64,000 nucleotides of DNA from Rhizophlyctis rosea (Eukaryota > Chytridiomycota > Chytridiomycetes > Rhizophlyctidales > Rhizophlyctidaceae), in assembly GCA_027596075.1 (NCBI GenBank), contig JADGJC010000157.1, positions 1-64,000 of the forward strand, in the 5' to 3' direction. Below are positions 43,453-53,137 of the stretch, in pieces (position 1 is the stretch's first letter; every line of letters begins with the position of its first letter). Under the pieces are notes generated by a model. That model saw only the letters and a program-made list of their open reading frames with translations, ran no database searches and had not been told where the DNA came from. A program made the translations under genes and the position numbers.

Positions 43453-45159
43453 TCATCTCTTCCACCACCCCTCCCACCATTCCTTCCCCTCCTCCTCCCC
43501 ACTCAAAACCCCCTCCATCCACCTCTTCCAATCCCTAAACTCAGTATCAACAACCGTCGNNNNNNNNNNAACCTCATCATTCCCCGCCTCCCCACCCCTA
43601 AAAAACCTCCCCTCCCTCCACCCCTCCGGCGGTCTATCCCTACTCAACGGCGCCTCCATCCCCTCCGGCAACACCCAATCGCCCACATACCCCACCCGCG
43701 GCCGGATGTACTTCACCATGTAATCTTCCCAGGATTGAATTTTATAATGTACAATCTCCGCTTCCTCGTGAGGGATGGTTCTGCTTGTCTCGGGAGTGGA
43801 ATTAGGGATGATGTCCCACCAGTGAATGATAGTGACGGGTTCCGCGAGACGGGTGAAGAGGATGGGTTTTGTGGCGTAGGAGTTCATGGTGGCGTTTTGG
43901 GAGCGGAGAGTGTAGGTTTCTGGGAGGGTGTAGGGTTGTTGAGGGCGGTGGACGAGGTTGGAGGAGCCGAAGACTAGTGGTGAGAAGAGGAGTTGAGGGG
44001 TTTGGAGGGTTGTTTGTGGGGTTGGGGAGGAGAAGTCGTAAGCGGTGTTGTTGGTGATGAAGGATGAGATGCAGTGGCGGAATGTGAATTTTGTGGGACC
44101 TTGGGGTGGTGAAGTATCGTCTGCGGTTGAGGGGATAGCTGTCGCCGGGATGGTCTCTGGTTCACAATTCTTCAAGAACAAGAACTCGTCTACGTCTGGG
44201 AAGAAAGTCCAATGACATAATCTATCCGCCAGAACCTTCCCGTGAATGAACGCTTGCGCTTGGGCTTTGTTCCACGGCCACATGATGCGTGTGACAATAT
44301 TTTGCAGTCCATTATCCGGAATGAAGCCAGCAAGGTTATCGCCACTGTTGTTGTCGTAGATGATAAAGTGGTCCACGCCGATTGCGGAGTGGTATGTGAT
44401 CCAATCTTTCAGAATGTGAGTTTGGTTGTACAGTTCCGTAACGATGCAGGTTTTGTACGGAAGAGAAGTAAGAGGCATCGAAGACACTGACGGCATGATC
44501 CGGAGGGAATCAAACGAAAATCGACTATGAATGACTTTCTTCGTTCCTGTCGACCGTTCCCGGAAAATGAGCCGCACAGTTTCCCCATGATAGACTCTCA
44601 AATCCACCACCTGATCATCCGCCCCATCTTTGATTTCTGCCACGACTGGAAACCTGCACTCCGCGACAACCCAGGCCTTGACATCCGGTATGACATGGAT
44701 ATCCATCTGCAGGGCTCCCAAATCGCAATTTATCAGGTCCCACTCCTCGTGACTTCCGACACCTTGAACGAAAGCCCACAAACTCCGCGTGTCATGCAAG
44801 ACCGTCATTATGAGCGGTACCGTAGGGTCGAGCTCGTCCTGGCTCCACATTTGGGCTGGGTATTTTACGCTGGGTATATCTGCTGCCGTCTGCATCGGCA
44901 CCGTAAGGTTCGATTCTGCTGTGGTTGGTAGTGGAGGGCGGAACGCATGGTGGGCAAGGTTGCTCAAGTGGTTGGTGGCGGTTTGCAAGTGGGACAAGGA
45001 GAGAGACTCGGTGAAGATTAAGGCGTAGCCAATTACGGTAAGGATGAGGAGGAAGGAGAAGGCACCGAGAACGAAGCGGCGTTGAGGAGCACGTCGGCTG
45101 GGCTTGACCAAGCGGATGGGCAGATACTGCGTCATGGTTTCATTGAGGCTGAGGTACAA
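43453..45159 (-). CDS. glycosyltransferase family 92 (DUF23-type), type II membrane protein
   Basis: Predicted Golgi or cell-surface glycosyltransferase. A short basic N-terminus is followed by one membrane anchor (FVLGAFSFLLILTVIGYALI). The luminal catalytic domain has the GT92 signature: CIVTELYNQTHILKDWITYH, SAIGVDHFIIYDNNSGDN, WNKAQAQAFIH, then CHWTFFPDVDEFLFL with the DVD metal site. Family members transfer galactose to fucose in animals; the fungal acceptor is unknown. Ten N bases (43560-43569) fall inside the coding region near the C-terminus; the frame is consistent on both sides but the true gap size is unknown. The start may be the second ATG (MTQYLPIR, 45135). No introns seen. Confidence 0.85.
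   Translation of the reverse strand: MYLSLNETMTQYLPIRLVKPSRRAPQRRFVLGAFSFLLILTVIGYALIFTESLSLSHLQTATNHLSNLAHHAFRPPLPTTAESNLTVPMQTAADIPSVKYPAQMWSQDELDPTVPLIMTVLHDTRSLWAFVQGVGSHEEWDLINCDLGALQMDIHVIPDVKAWVVAECRFPVVAEIKDGADDQVVDLRVYHGETVRLIFRERSTGTKKVIHSRFSFDSLRIMPSVSSMPLTSLPYKTCIVTELYNQTHILKDWITYHSAIGVDHFIIYDNNSGDNLAGFIPDNGLQNIVTRIMWPWNKAQAQAFIHGKVLADRLCHWTFFPDVDEFLFLKNCEPETIPATAIPSTADDTSPPQGPTKFTFRHCISSFITNNTAYDFSSPTPQTTLQTPQLLFSPLVFGSSNLVHRPQQPYTLPETYTLRSQNATMNSYATKPILFTRLAEPVTIIHWWDIIPNSTPETSRTIPHEEAEIVHYKIQSWEDYMVKYIRPRVGYVGDWVLPEGMEAPLSRDRPPEGWREGRFFRGGEAGNDEVXXXXTVVDTEFRDWKRWMEGVLSGEEEGKEWWEGWWKR
43560..43569. other. assembly gap (10 N)
   Basis: A run of ten N lies inside the GT92 coding region. 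Ten is a common placeholder length, so the real number of missing bases is not known. Confidence 0.98.
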
Positions 45160-46611
45160 CGGAAGAGGACTTATTGGAGAAGGACCGACTGTAATAGATT
45201 TCTAGAAGACTGGCTATTGAAAAGCGAAGTGAAATTTTGGGTGAGGAATGTGAGGGAGGGAAGGGTAACATGAGTGGGCGTAGAACTGGGCGTAGAAAGG
45301 GCTTTTGGGCCACAATCTGCACCCACACACTATTGGCGGCACAGTGGCTGAATGGATCATTTCTCTTGATTCTGGGAAATTTCAGGACTGCCCTAAAAAT
45401 GAGAATATTTGATCAACATCGACGCTGATTCATGAATGGGGTCGACAACACGCGGGCCGCAATATCGCGATGGGGTTGAGAGCTATGGCCCTCTGAGACT
45501 GCAAAGAGCTATGGCCCTCTGGAATATCAGGAAGAGCCGCAGTCGAGAATCGTGCGCAAAGGGGAGTGCAGGTGGCCGCAAAAACTGCCATCAATGAATC
45601 TATGCAAGTTTGGCGGTTAAACTATCCTGCGTCCTCTTCCGTAAACGCGGTTGAACCTGTTCCAAGCTCACCCGGACCTTCCTCAATGGCCGCCCTGCTC
45701 TGTCACTGGCTTAAAAGATACCCAAGGCATAAGACACATAAGCGTGACAATCTGTGACAACCAGGTTCCGTTGTGCCGTAAGAGATTCCAGTCTAAAAAT
45801 TACGGGGTCGACCCATTTTTGAAAAGAGGTGATAGCTCATATCCATGCGATGTCGGGCTTGCCATCATACTGACAATCATCACAAGTTCACATTTCGTAA
45901 GTTGCAGTCGATAGCGAAGGGTCGAAGGCACAAGCTTCGCCGCTTTCGAGTTTTCCACTTTGGATAAGCTTCCTGTTCCGCCAATCGCCTTCTCCGACCA
46001 TCATTCATATAAGCACGCAGCTGCTCACATCAGGCGGAACATGGGATCGGTGTGGAGGGGTAGCCTAGTAGCCTGTCATCAGACTCATCAAACCCCTGCA
46101 CCTCACTGCGATTGCGCCCATGGCGGCACAGTGACCGAGCAAAGAATTTCCTCTCGAAATTTGGCCCGGGCTTCGCGATCCCCGAACCTTGTTTTTCACC
46201 AAATGCGGTTACGTCGCCAGCGAGAACCAGGACCACAGCCGCTGCTCCATCATCCGTATGAACCGTATGGTCGGTAGGTTCAAGAATTTGAAGGAACCGC
46301 CCAAAGCCATCATCCTCAAAGCCCACCTCCTTGCGGAGGCAGCCTGCTGCTCCGAAGCTGCGGGAATGCCGCCGGTGCGGCGAGCGCAAAATTGGACTGG
46401 CGGACCTGGACCTCCAAAACCGAGTGCCAGAAACCAAACAACTGAAAAGATCCTCGTCTGGTGCGCGGAGCACACGTCCGTCGCTTGTTCAGTCTTCGGT
46501 ACATGGAAGTTCCACGAGAGATCATCCGTAAACCTCAATTAGAGAATAGACGAGGCGACGGTACGCTGGGTCCAACACCTCATCGCGCAGCGAGATAAAA
46601 TCCTATCATCT
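45160..46611. other. long gap with duplicated blocks
   Basis: No gene recognised. A 17-base direct repeat (AGAGCTATGGCCCTCTG) lies at 45479-45495 and 45505-45521. Blocks at 46197-46227 and 46303-46333 recur almost unchanged at 47626-47656 and 47711-47741; they are the left part of a 1.4 kb tandem unit whose right part is the secreted-protein gene. Confidence 0.6.
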
Positions 46612-47232
46612 ATGGGCCTTTTATTGGCCTGGTTTTGCACCTTCACTGTAGCCATCGAAGTCCCTTGTTATAATCCCAACGACCCAGCTTGTGTCTGCAT
46701 TGTCCCTGACTATATATCGTCCAGAGTCTGCGACCGATATATGGAAGCATGTACATCCCCCGCCATATGTGGTGGAGGCGACAATTTTGTTGTGAGTTGT
46801 CTGCATGATCCGTATGCTTTTTTTTCCTGAAAAACTGCGAATCATGCTCTTAGGCTCACGAAATATTCAGGTCGACCTACATCTACTACCACAAAGACAA
46901 CTTCCACTCACGCTTACACCAAACACGCTCCCACAACCACATCAATGAAGATCTACTCCAAAGCCGTCCAGACCACCGTCAAGATCTCCACGACATCTTT
47001 CCCAAAGATCTACATCAAGCCCACGACCACGAAGCCCACATATGCCAAAATCACCGTTTCGAAAACTCGGACGATGCACCGTCCCGTGCCCACTCCCAAA
47101 ACGGCACCCAAACCCAAGATCGTACACAAGGTGATCAACGTCAAGGCTCCGGCAACGAAGAAGAACGACGCTGTCAAGGCCTTGCCGAAGAAGTATGGGA
47201 AGATTGTTAAGAAGTATATTGTTAGGGGTTAG
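46612..47232 (+). CDS. small secreted Cys-rich protein with Thr/Lys tail (copy 1)
   Basis: The N-terminus MGLLLAWFCTFTVAIEVPC is a signal peptide. The mature part carries the pattern CYNPNDPACVCIVPD, RVC, MEAC, AIC, the same six-cysteine spacing as copy 2. A GTGAGT site at about 46792 ends exon 1. The tail, from about 46877, is Thr, Lys and Pro rich (TTVKISTTSFPKIYIKPTTT) and ends KKYGKIVKKYIVRG. Splicing from the expected GTGAGT to the visible AG sites puts the tail in another frame, also open for over 100 codons. The family-like Thr/Lys frame therefore needs a different junction or has been broken. Relative to copy 2, a 30-residue cysteine-containing segment at the start of exon 2 is missing. 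Function unknown; secreted or wall-bound. Confidence 0.5.
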
Positions 47233-48049
47233 CGCGCACTGAGGCGCAGATAAAGATGCGAGATAACCAGAAGTAGTATCGAAAAAGCTCTATTCTTAAT
47301 GTTCATACATCTATGAAGACTTATTTATAGCGCGTTGATATTTCCCTAATACAGAGACAGCTGGGCCATAGAGCAAGATCAGCTGATTTGTTATTCAACT
47401 GGTGGTAACGGCATGCTGAGGGCATACTCAAGCGTCATCTAATGGCTCATGGTGAAATGAGTCGAAACGTGAGCATCTTGCCGCAGCACCGTCTCCACTT
47501 TACCGTAGCCCATGCCATTTCAGCGTCACTTTATCAAGACCCCAATCAGAGTTGCTCTGGTGGCACAGTGACGCAACAATAAACGCCATACATGGATCTT
47601 GGCCGCAGGCTGCGCAGCAGCCGGTCACCAAATGCGGTTATGTCGCCAGCACGAACGAGACACCGCCGTTTGGATATTGGGCGCATTGGGACCATACCTT
47701 CGGAAAGTTCAAAGCCATCCTCCTCAAAGCCCACCTCCTTGTTGATCCCAGTGCTCCAATAACTCGGGCGGGCGGGGTGCAACGCAACCTGAACCGGATC
47801 CTGACATTCGACGCCAGAGATTCGAACAAGGTCTCGAACAACATAAAAGTAAAAGATTGCCAGTCCTCGATTGATGCAAAGACAGTCCTCTTCATCACGT
47901 GTCGGCCGTTCATCGTTCTGGGTTTTCCTGCGAGTTGGATGCTAGATCCATCTCAGTGATTCATGGAATAGACAAGGATACCACGTACGTGCTAGAGATC
48001 TTCTTCCTCATAGAAACTTTTCGTAGACCCGGACGCAACTATCCTCGAT
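47233..48049. other. spacer of the tandem unit
   Basis: Holds the second copies of the blocks named in the 45160-46611 gap. It is presumed to be the promoter region of copy 2; no independent gene. Confidence 0.55.
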
Positions 48050-48681
48050 ATGCACCTCATTTCTCAAAAACGTCTTGGAGGGTTCTTCCTCCTTTTTGCT
48101 TGGTTGTCCAGCATTGCCGCCACCTTTGTAGCGGCTTGTAACCCCGGCGAGCCAAACTGCGTTTGCAACGTCCCCGAGGGGGCCGGCGCTGGTGTCTGTG
48201 AACTGTTCATTGCAAGTTGCTTGACCACTGCTTGTTCTGGCAACACAACTCCTACGGTAAGTTGTGTGTTGAGACTTCCTTGGCGCCGGGAAAGCCCGAA
48301 GGCTTGCTTATAGCCGATCAACTGATCACAACTTCCACACGATAGTGCACCTGGGGCAGTGGGTCGCTCTATAACATCAACGTAGCTTATGCGTGCGATT
48401 TTGCAGCGGGGCACGTCGATTACACGTTGTACTTGTTGAACAGGATTGTGCCTCCTTACACCAAACCTCTCACGATCACCTACACCAAGTCCGCCAGCAC
48501 GACCACGAAATGGTCCACCACCACCCTGACTGCTTACTCTAAAATCTTGACCAAGTGGGCCACGACCACCAAATGGAGGGAGATTACCAAGATCTCTACG
48601 AAGACTACCACGAAGACATCTACTAAACTTGCTATGAAGACTAGTACCAAGTTGAGCTACACAACTGTGTACAAATGTTAG
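48050..48681 (+). CDS. small secreted Cys-rich protein with Thr/Lys tail (copy 2)
   Basis: Two exons (48050-48256 and 48346-48681) give 180 residues in phase 0. A signal peptide (GGFFLLFAWLSSIAATFVAA) is followed by ACNPGEPNCVCNVPEG, GVCELFIASCLTTACSG. Exon 2 starts CTWGSGSLYNINVAYACDFA, then YTLYLLNRIVPPYTKPLTIT. The rest is a low-complexity Thr/Lys repeat region (KSASTTTKWSTTTLTAYS, KISTKTTTKTSTK), probably O-glycosylated, and ends VYKC. I know no family with this layout. A surface adhesin or wall protein is a guess from the signal peptide, cysteines and Thr-rich tail. Confidence 0.68.
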
Positions 48682-48963
48682 AGCGGCGGCAATTTAGGAA
48701 ATATAGACAATAGTTAATGGTTTGGGATCTAGACTCCCGAGATGGGGAAGTACTATGAACTTTAGATATTAGGAGTTTGATCAAATACAAGATAAATGAA
48801 TCTATCGGGATCTTCCTTATTGGAAGACCCTGAGGCGCACTATGTCCTTGCCAATCATTGCATTGCACCTCAGCACCGAGCACAAATGTAACGTTCATTT
48901 GTGAAAAACCTCAAAATTTGATTCCCTCATCCTATATTACATCCATCAAACACTGGGACCAAA
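48682..48963. other. intergenic between convergent genes
   Basis: AT-rich 3' flanks; nothing recognised. Confidence 0.5.
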
Positions 48964-50226
48964 TTACCTCCACTCATCCGCCCCAACCATTGACGGATGC
49001 ACCAAGACATAATGATCCCTCAAAAGTAAAATAAACTCCTCCGCCCTCCTCAACCTACTCTCAACATCGTCATCCCCCAACCCCCGATCCTGGAACGCAT
49101 ACGTCCGCTTCGTCCACTTTTCCGAATGCAGGAACATTTGCTGTAATCTACCGTACAGTCTGTACCGCCCTTGCCCTACTAAGAACGCCATCACAGCCAG
49201 AATAACGGATATAGGAGCTAGGATGCTGTTTCTGACGTCGCGTTGGTTTTCGACGTTGAAGGAGGTGATGGTGACCATGAGTTCTTTCCAGTTCAGCAGG
49301 TTTTGTGGGTCGGTGATGTTGGTGGCCCAGACTAGGTCGGTGTCGTCGGAGGAGAGGAAGGAGGTTGAGCTGATGGTATGGTAAACTTCGACATCTTCCA
49401 TGCTGAAAGGCTGCCAGACGCCCTTCCATCCTTGGTAAGTATGTTGGGTGAGGAAGGCGGCCACGCCAGTAGAGTTAAGACCGGCTTCAACGCGGATGTA
49501 TCCTCGGCCGGTAATGGGGAAGTTGTTGATCTTTTCGTAGAGCGCGGTTTGGTTCTCATTTTGGAAATTAATGTAGTCTGCAGAGTCGGGGTTGGTGTAC
49601 CGGGAGCCGTAAATGAGGACGGTGCTGTCGTGGACTTGGAAGTCGGGACACCGATATGCGAGAGCCCAGTCAGGATCTTCACTATTTTTACCCCCGGGAA
49701 TCGTGGCATTGGTATCTGGCAATCGCCCTATAGGTTGCACCGTTATGCCCCACCCAACGTTTGTGCCCGCATCTGCCAGTACGAAAGGTCCGTTCACCGC
49801 AAAACCGTTGGTGGCGGGATCGAGGCACGGTCCGCTTTGTGGACTGGAGTTGAACAGGCAAAGGGTACAATTCGGCGGGGCGGTTACGGAAGGGCGGGTG
49901 TAGGCGGAGAAGAATAGGGTAGGCATTGTGACGGTGGTGTCGATGTCGATGATGGTTTGTGTGGTCGGTACTTGGGTGACGAAGAGGAAAACTGAATACG
50001 TTGCCCAACTCAGCCATGCAGAGATTGCCAGGACCCATAATGCAATCTGGATCTGCATGACTGAGCATGGGAGATGGTAGAACTTTGACCGTTTGCGATG
50101 GGGCGAGGGATGTGAAGAGGGTGCATTCAAGTTCTTGTATGTCATGATTGAGAATTTCGAGGTGGGCGTATCCAACCACCGGGCCGCTTCGAGGAGCTGC
50201 GATGAGAAACAACGACGAGGCTGCAA
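48964..50226 (-). CDS. hypothetical membrane protein, two segments around a large outer domain
   Basis: Single-exon gene of up to 420 residues. One membrane segment near residues 57-82 (IQIALWVLAISAWLSWATYS) and a second near residue 340 (SVILAVMAFLVGQG) flank about 250 residues with several N-x-S/T sites (NCTLC, NSSPQS, NATIPGG, NQTALY, NSTGVA), which indicates a luminal or extracellular domain. A cysteine-containing start of this domain (PPNCTLCLFN, SGPCLDP) may form a disulfide. The short C-terminal tail is charged (RLRRAEEFILLLRDHYVLVH) and cytoplasmic. No family recognised. The first 27 residues may be non-coding, with MTYKNLNAP (50145) as the real start. Confidence 0.7.
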   Translation of the reverse strand: MQPRRCFSSQLLEAARWLDTPTSKFSIMTYKNLNAPSSHPSPHRKRSKFYHLPCSVMQIQIALWVLAISAWLSWATYSVFLFVTQVPTTQTIIDIDTTVTMPTLFFSAYTRPSVTAPPNCTLCLFNSSPQSGPCLDPATNGFAVNGPFVLADAGTNVGWGITVQPIGRLPDTNATIPGGKNSEDPDWALAYRCPDFQVHDSTVLIYGSRYTNPDSADYINFQNENQTALYEKINNFPITGRGYIRVEAGLNSTGVAAFLTQHTYQGWKGVWQPFSMEDVEVYHTISSTSFLSSDDTDLVWATNITDPQNLLNWKELMVTITSFNVENQRDVRNSILAPISVILAVMAFLVGQGRYRLYGRLQQMFLHSEKWTKRTYAFQDRGLGDDDVESRLRRAEEFILLLRDHYVLVHPSMVGADEWR

Positions 50227-51351
50227 CCAAAGTGTATGCTTTCTTGATCCTTCTCAGTTCTCCGCCTATTCTTTATCTAGAGGCTACTCAAAAAGTGAGA
50301 TCATATCTGTCAAACTTCCCAGGAAACGTGACACACTCGAAGTGGGTTCGGTCTCATTATAACAAAAGTCAACATCAAGTGTCTAGCTAGTTTACTCAAC
50401 TCCACTTGCTATACTTTGGACAAGAATATCCTGCGAGATCAAGTTGACACCTGTGCCCACTGGGCGATGCCAGCATTGTTGCTTCCTTATGAGGTTGTAA
50501 GTAACACATCGAACTGGCAAGCTGTTCTACGCAATAGGCACGTGAACGTCGAAAGCCTCAGGGCACACCTGCATCCTTATCTCCTGTCCGTATGTTCGAG
50601 ATGATCCGCAGGGAGCAAGCGTCGCCTTCGGGCGCCACAAAATATTTGGAAGGAGTCAAAGTCGATTGCTCAAACTTCGTGACACCACCCTTTCTTTGCA
50701 AATTTCCTGTCGCGCAATACCCTTCCACTCGGAGGCTGGTGAGGCTCTGCCGGTCAGCAGCGATAATCCAACCGTGGTGCATGAATTTGGAAAGCCACAG
50801 AGCATCTGGCACAATTGGAATTTGAAGAATTCGACCCCCGTGATGGATGACTTGAGGCTCCGCTATCGCTTTGGCTATGTGTCGTTAGGATCGATTTTTG
50901 CTTCCTGAAATTTGAGGACACATGTCAACCCGTCAAGTTGGCGTTTCGATTTTGACAGGTTAGCCGACCGACGCGTGAGCTGCGCCACAGAGGTTGGGCC
51001 CTGCGCCGTAGTTAGCTTTCTTTTTTGTACACTATTGAGGTGGAATGATATCTGATCATTACGGTGTTCGGGACGGGCACTCGTTGATGATGTGTTGTTA
51101 TCTTCCCAATCGCGTGGTGGAGAAGCTGAGGTAGAATCGGTCAGCAAGTAGATGCACCTGACGTGCAATCCGACTGAAATATTCATCGCGCCTCCAATTT
51201 ACTTCACTGGCACCGCCCATCCGTTGGGTTTTCCATCACGATGTACAACAGGCCCGCCAAACAACAAAGACTACAGAGACTTTATCCCATCATGTTCGTA
51301 CTCTTTCTTACCTTCCTTCCAACGGATTATCTGCTCATTCAACCTTAAGCA
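50227..51351. other. long intergenic region, no gene recognised
   Basis: Divergent space between the membrane protein gene and the BTB relic. Frames of 60-105 codons lack motifs. Confidence 0.45.
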
Positions 51352-52272
51352 ATGTCAAACATGCCAAACCACCAAATGCGCTTCGCGCACTGGACGCTGC
51401 AAGACAAATACAAAGATAGCATGGTTTCTCTCCTGCAACACAAGGAGAGCGCCAACATCAGGTTGCTGATTGGAGAGGGAAAGCAGGTTATCAAAACTCA
51501 TGGGTAAGTCGATACACTAGTTGCGCAGGTTGATGATGAACGTCGCGTGCTCGCAATCCGGTTTGAGGTATTGACTGAGTGATATCATCGCGTTACTAAA
51601 GCATCATCCCTACGAGCATGCTCTCCATTCTTCCAGTCAAAATTCTAAGGTAATCAATGGAAAGAGACGCAAACGAAAACGGTTGAATTGCCTACATTGT
51701 CGGTGTCTGGAGTCTGGATTGCCTTGATTTACATGTACACGGGATACATGTACCTGGTAAGATCGTGTTGCAAGCTTTGTATTTCAGTCGTCATTAGATT
51801 CGCGGGCCTTGATATTTTCCATAACACCATCATCTGACATACTGAGCACAAAAGTCACCCTTGCAGACCACCCACTCCATCGACCCAGTCGAAGACCCAA
51901 CGAACCCCAAATCCCATCCCGAAACTCCCCTCCTCACAACCCTCCAAAACGCCCTCGAAACCCACCATCCAATCGGCCCGCATACCCGAATACATCGAAA
52001 TGTGTCTCCCCATCGTCACTGACCGCGTGGAGAAATTCGCGGACGTGGAGGCGGTGCTACGCGTTACCCCGGACGTTGCAGGTGTGTGTGAGGTGTTGAA
52101 GAAGGTGTGGGAGAAGGCGAAGGGATGGAATATGATCAAGGTGCAAAGGGTTGCGGTTCTGCTGAGGTGTGTGAAGGGGTGGTGTGAAGAGCAGAGTAAA
52201 GAGGAGCCTGAAGCGGTTCGGGCGAAGCAGAAGGCCGAGTTCTTAGACTGTGTCTTGGGGTTGTTTGTGTAG
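51352..52272 (+). pseudogene. BTB/POZ protein gene, interrupted
   Basis: The start, MSNMPNHQMRFAHWTLQDKY, leads to NIRLLIGEGKQVIKTHG, the first strands of a BTB domain, and a GTAAGT intron site. The next exon can be read as ASSLRACSPFFQSKF, an in-frame TAA, then GNQWKETQTKTVELP and VWIALIYMYTGYMY, the classic end of BTB. Neither the splice phase nor the stop allows a continuous product. A third part (PIVTDRVEKFADVEAVLRVT, VAVLLRCVKGWCEEQ) ends at 52272; the segment before it also seems to change frame (near 51975). Interruptions in several places make decay the simplest reading. Not closely similar to the 40-43 kb BTB pair. Confidence 0.5.
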
Positions 52273-53137
52273 TGCCACGCGTGCAAGACAGAGGAAAGGG
52301 AGTTTGTGCATGATTTGGGTGTGGCAAGTTCTTGCAGAGTTTAGGAAGGCGGTGATGGGTCTTTTTTGGCTGCTTCACGGAAGAGTATTGCAGGAAATTT
52401 GGCAATTGAGTCGCAAGCTTTGAATGCAACAGGTCAGAAAAGTAGAGCGACTGTTTTGTAATTGGTTGAATGACTTGTATTTACTCCAAGATAAGCGAAG
52501 CTGTTTCGCATTCCGCAACCGGCACATGTGCATGGTGGTTGCCTCAGGAAGAGATCGCTCCCTCACTTCTGCCGTGCTCTAGACTCTCAATGGGAATGAT
52601 GACATTTGATTCGCGGGACTGTGAGTTTATGGGCAATCAGACCTTGTGCTAGGAATGGTACGTCCGCTCCAGGGCTTTATCTGAGTAAGGTGCCCCGGAA
52701 GGGTGACATGGCAGCACTTTGACGGACGGAACAGTGTTGGTAATATCGCAATCAAGATCCACCTCCAGCGAAAGCCAGTGCCTACTGCCTTGAGCTTGGT
52801 ACGCCACAAGTTCTACGGCTTTACCTTCGCACTCAACGATCACGGATCAGTGCTCAAGACTATCATATGCCGATTGCTGACATTCACGCAGATTTCTGAT
52901 GTTGGAATATGGCAGGGTCATGTGTTTCAACCGATTGATGCTAATCTTCGGATCATGTATATCACAAAAACGTCAAAGAACTCCCCTAGGTGCCCAATGC
53001 CATTGAGGACATGACATTTCCTATCAAAATGTGCTGATTTTGTCATGGTCGTCTACCAATTACCTAATGACAGTTAACCTCATAATGAATTATCGGCTTC
53101 CGACTGGACGTCGCCTTGGCATTTGAGGGGAAAATTT
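52273..53137. other. intergenic, no gene recognised
   Basis: 3' flanks of the BTB relic and of the header-LRR gene. No motif seen. Confidence 0.45.

Noticed and set aside
45479..45521. 17-base direct repeat as a possible transposon target duplication
   Set aside because: The copies are only 26 bases apart and no mobile-element sequence lies between or beside them.
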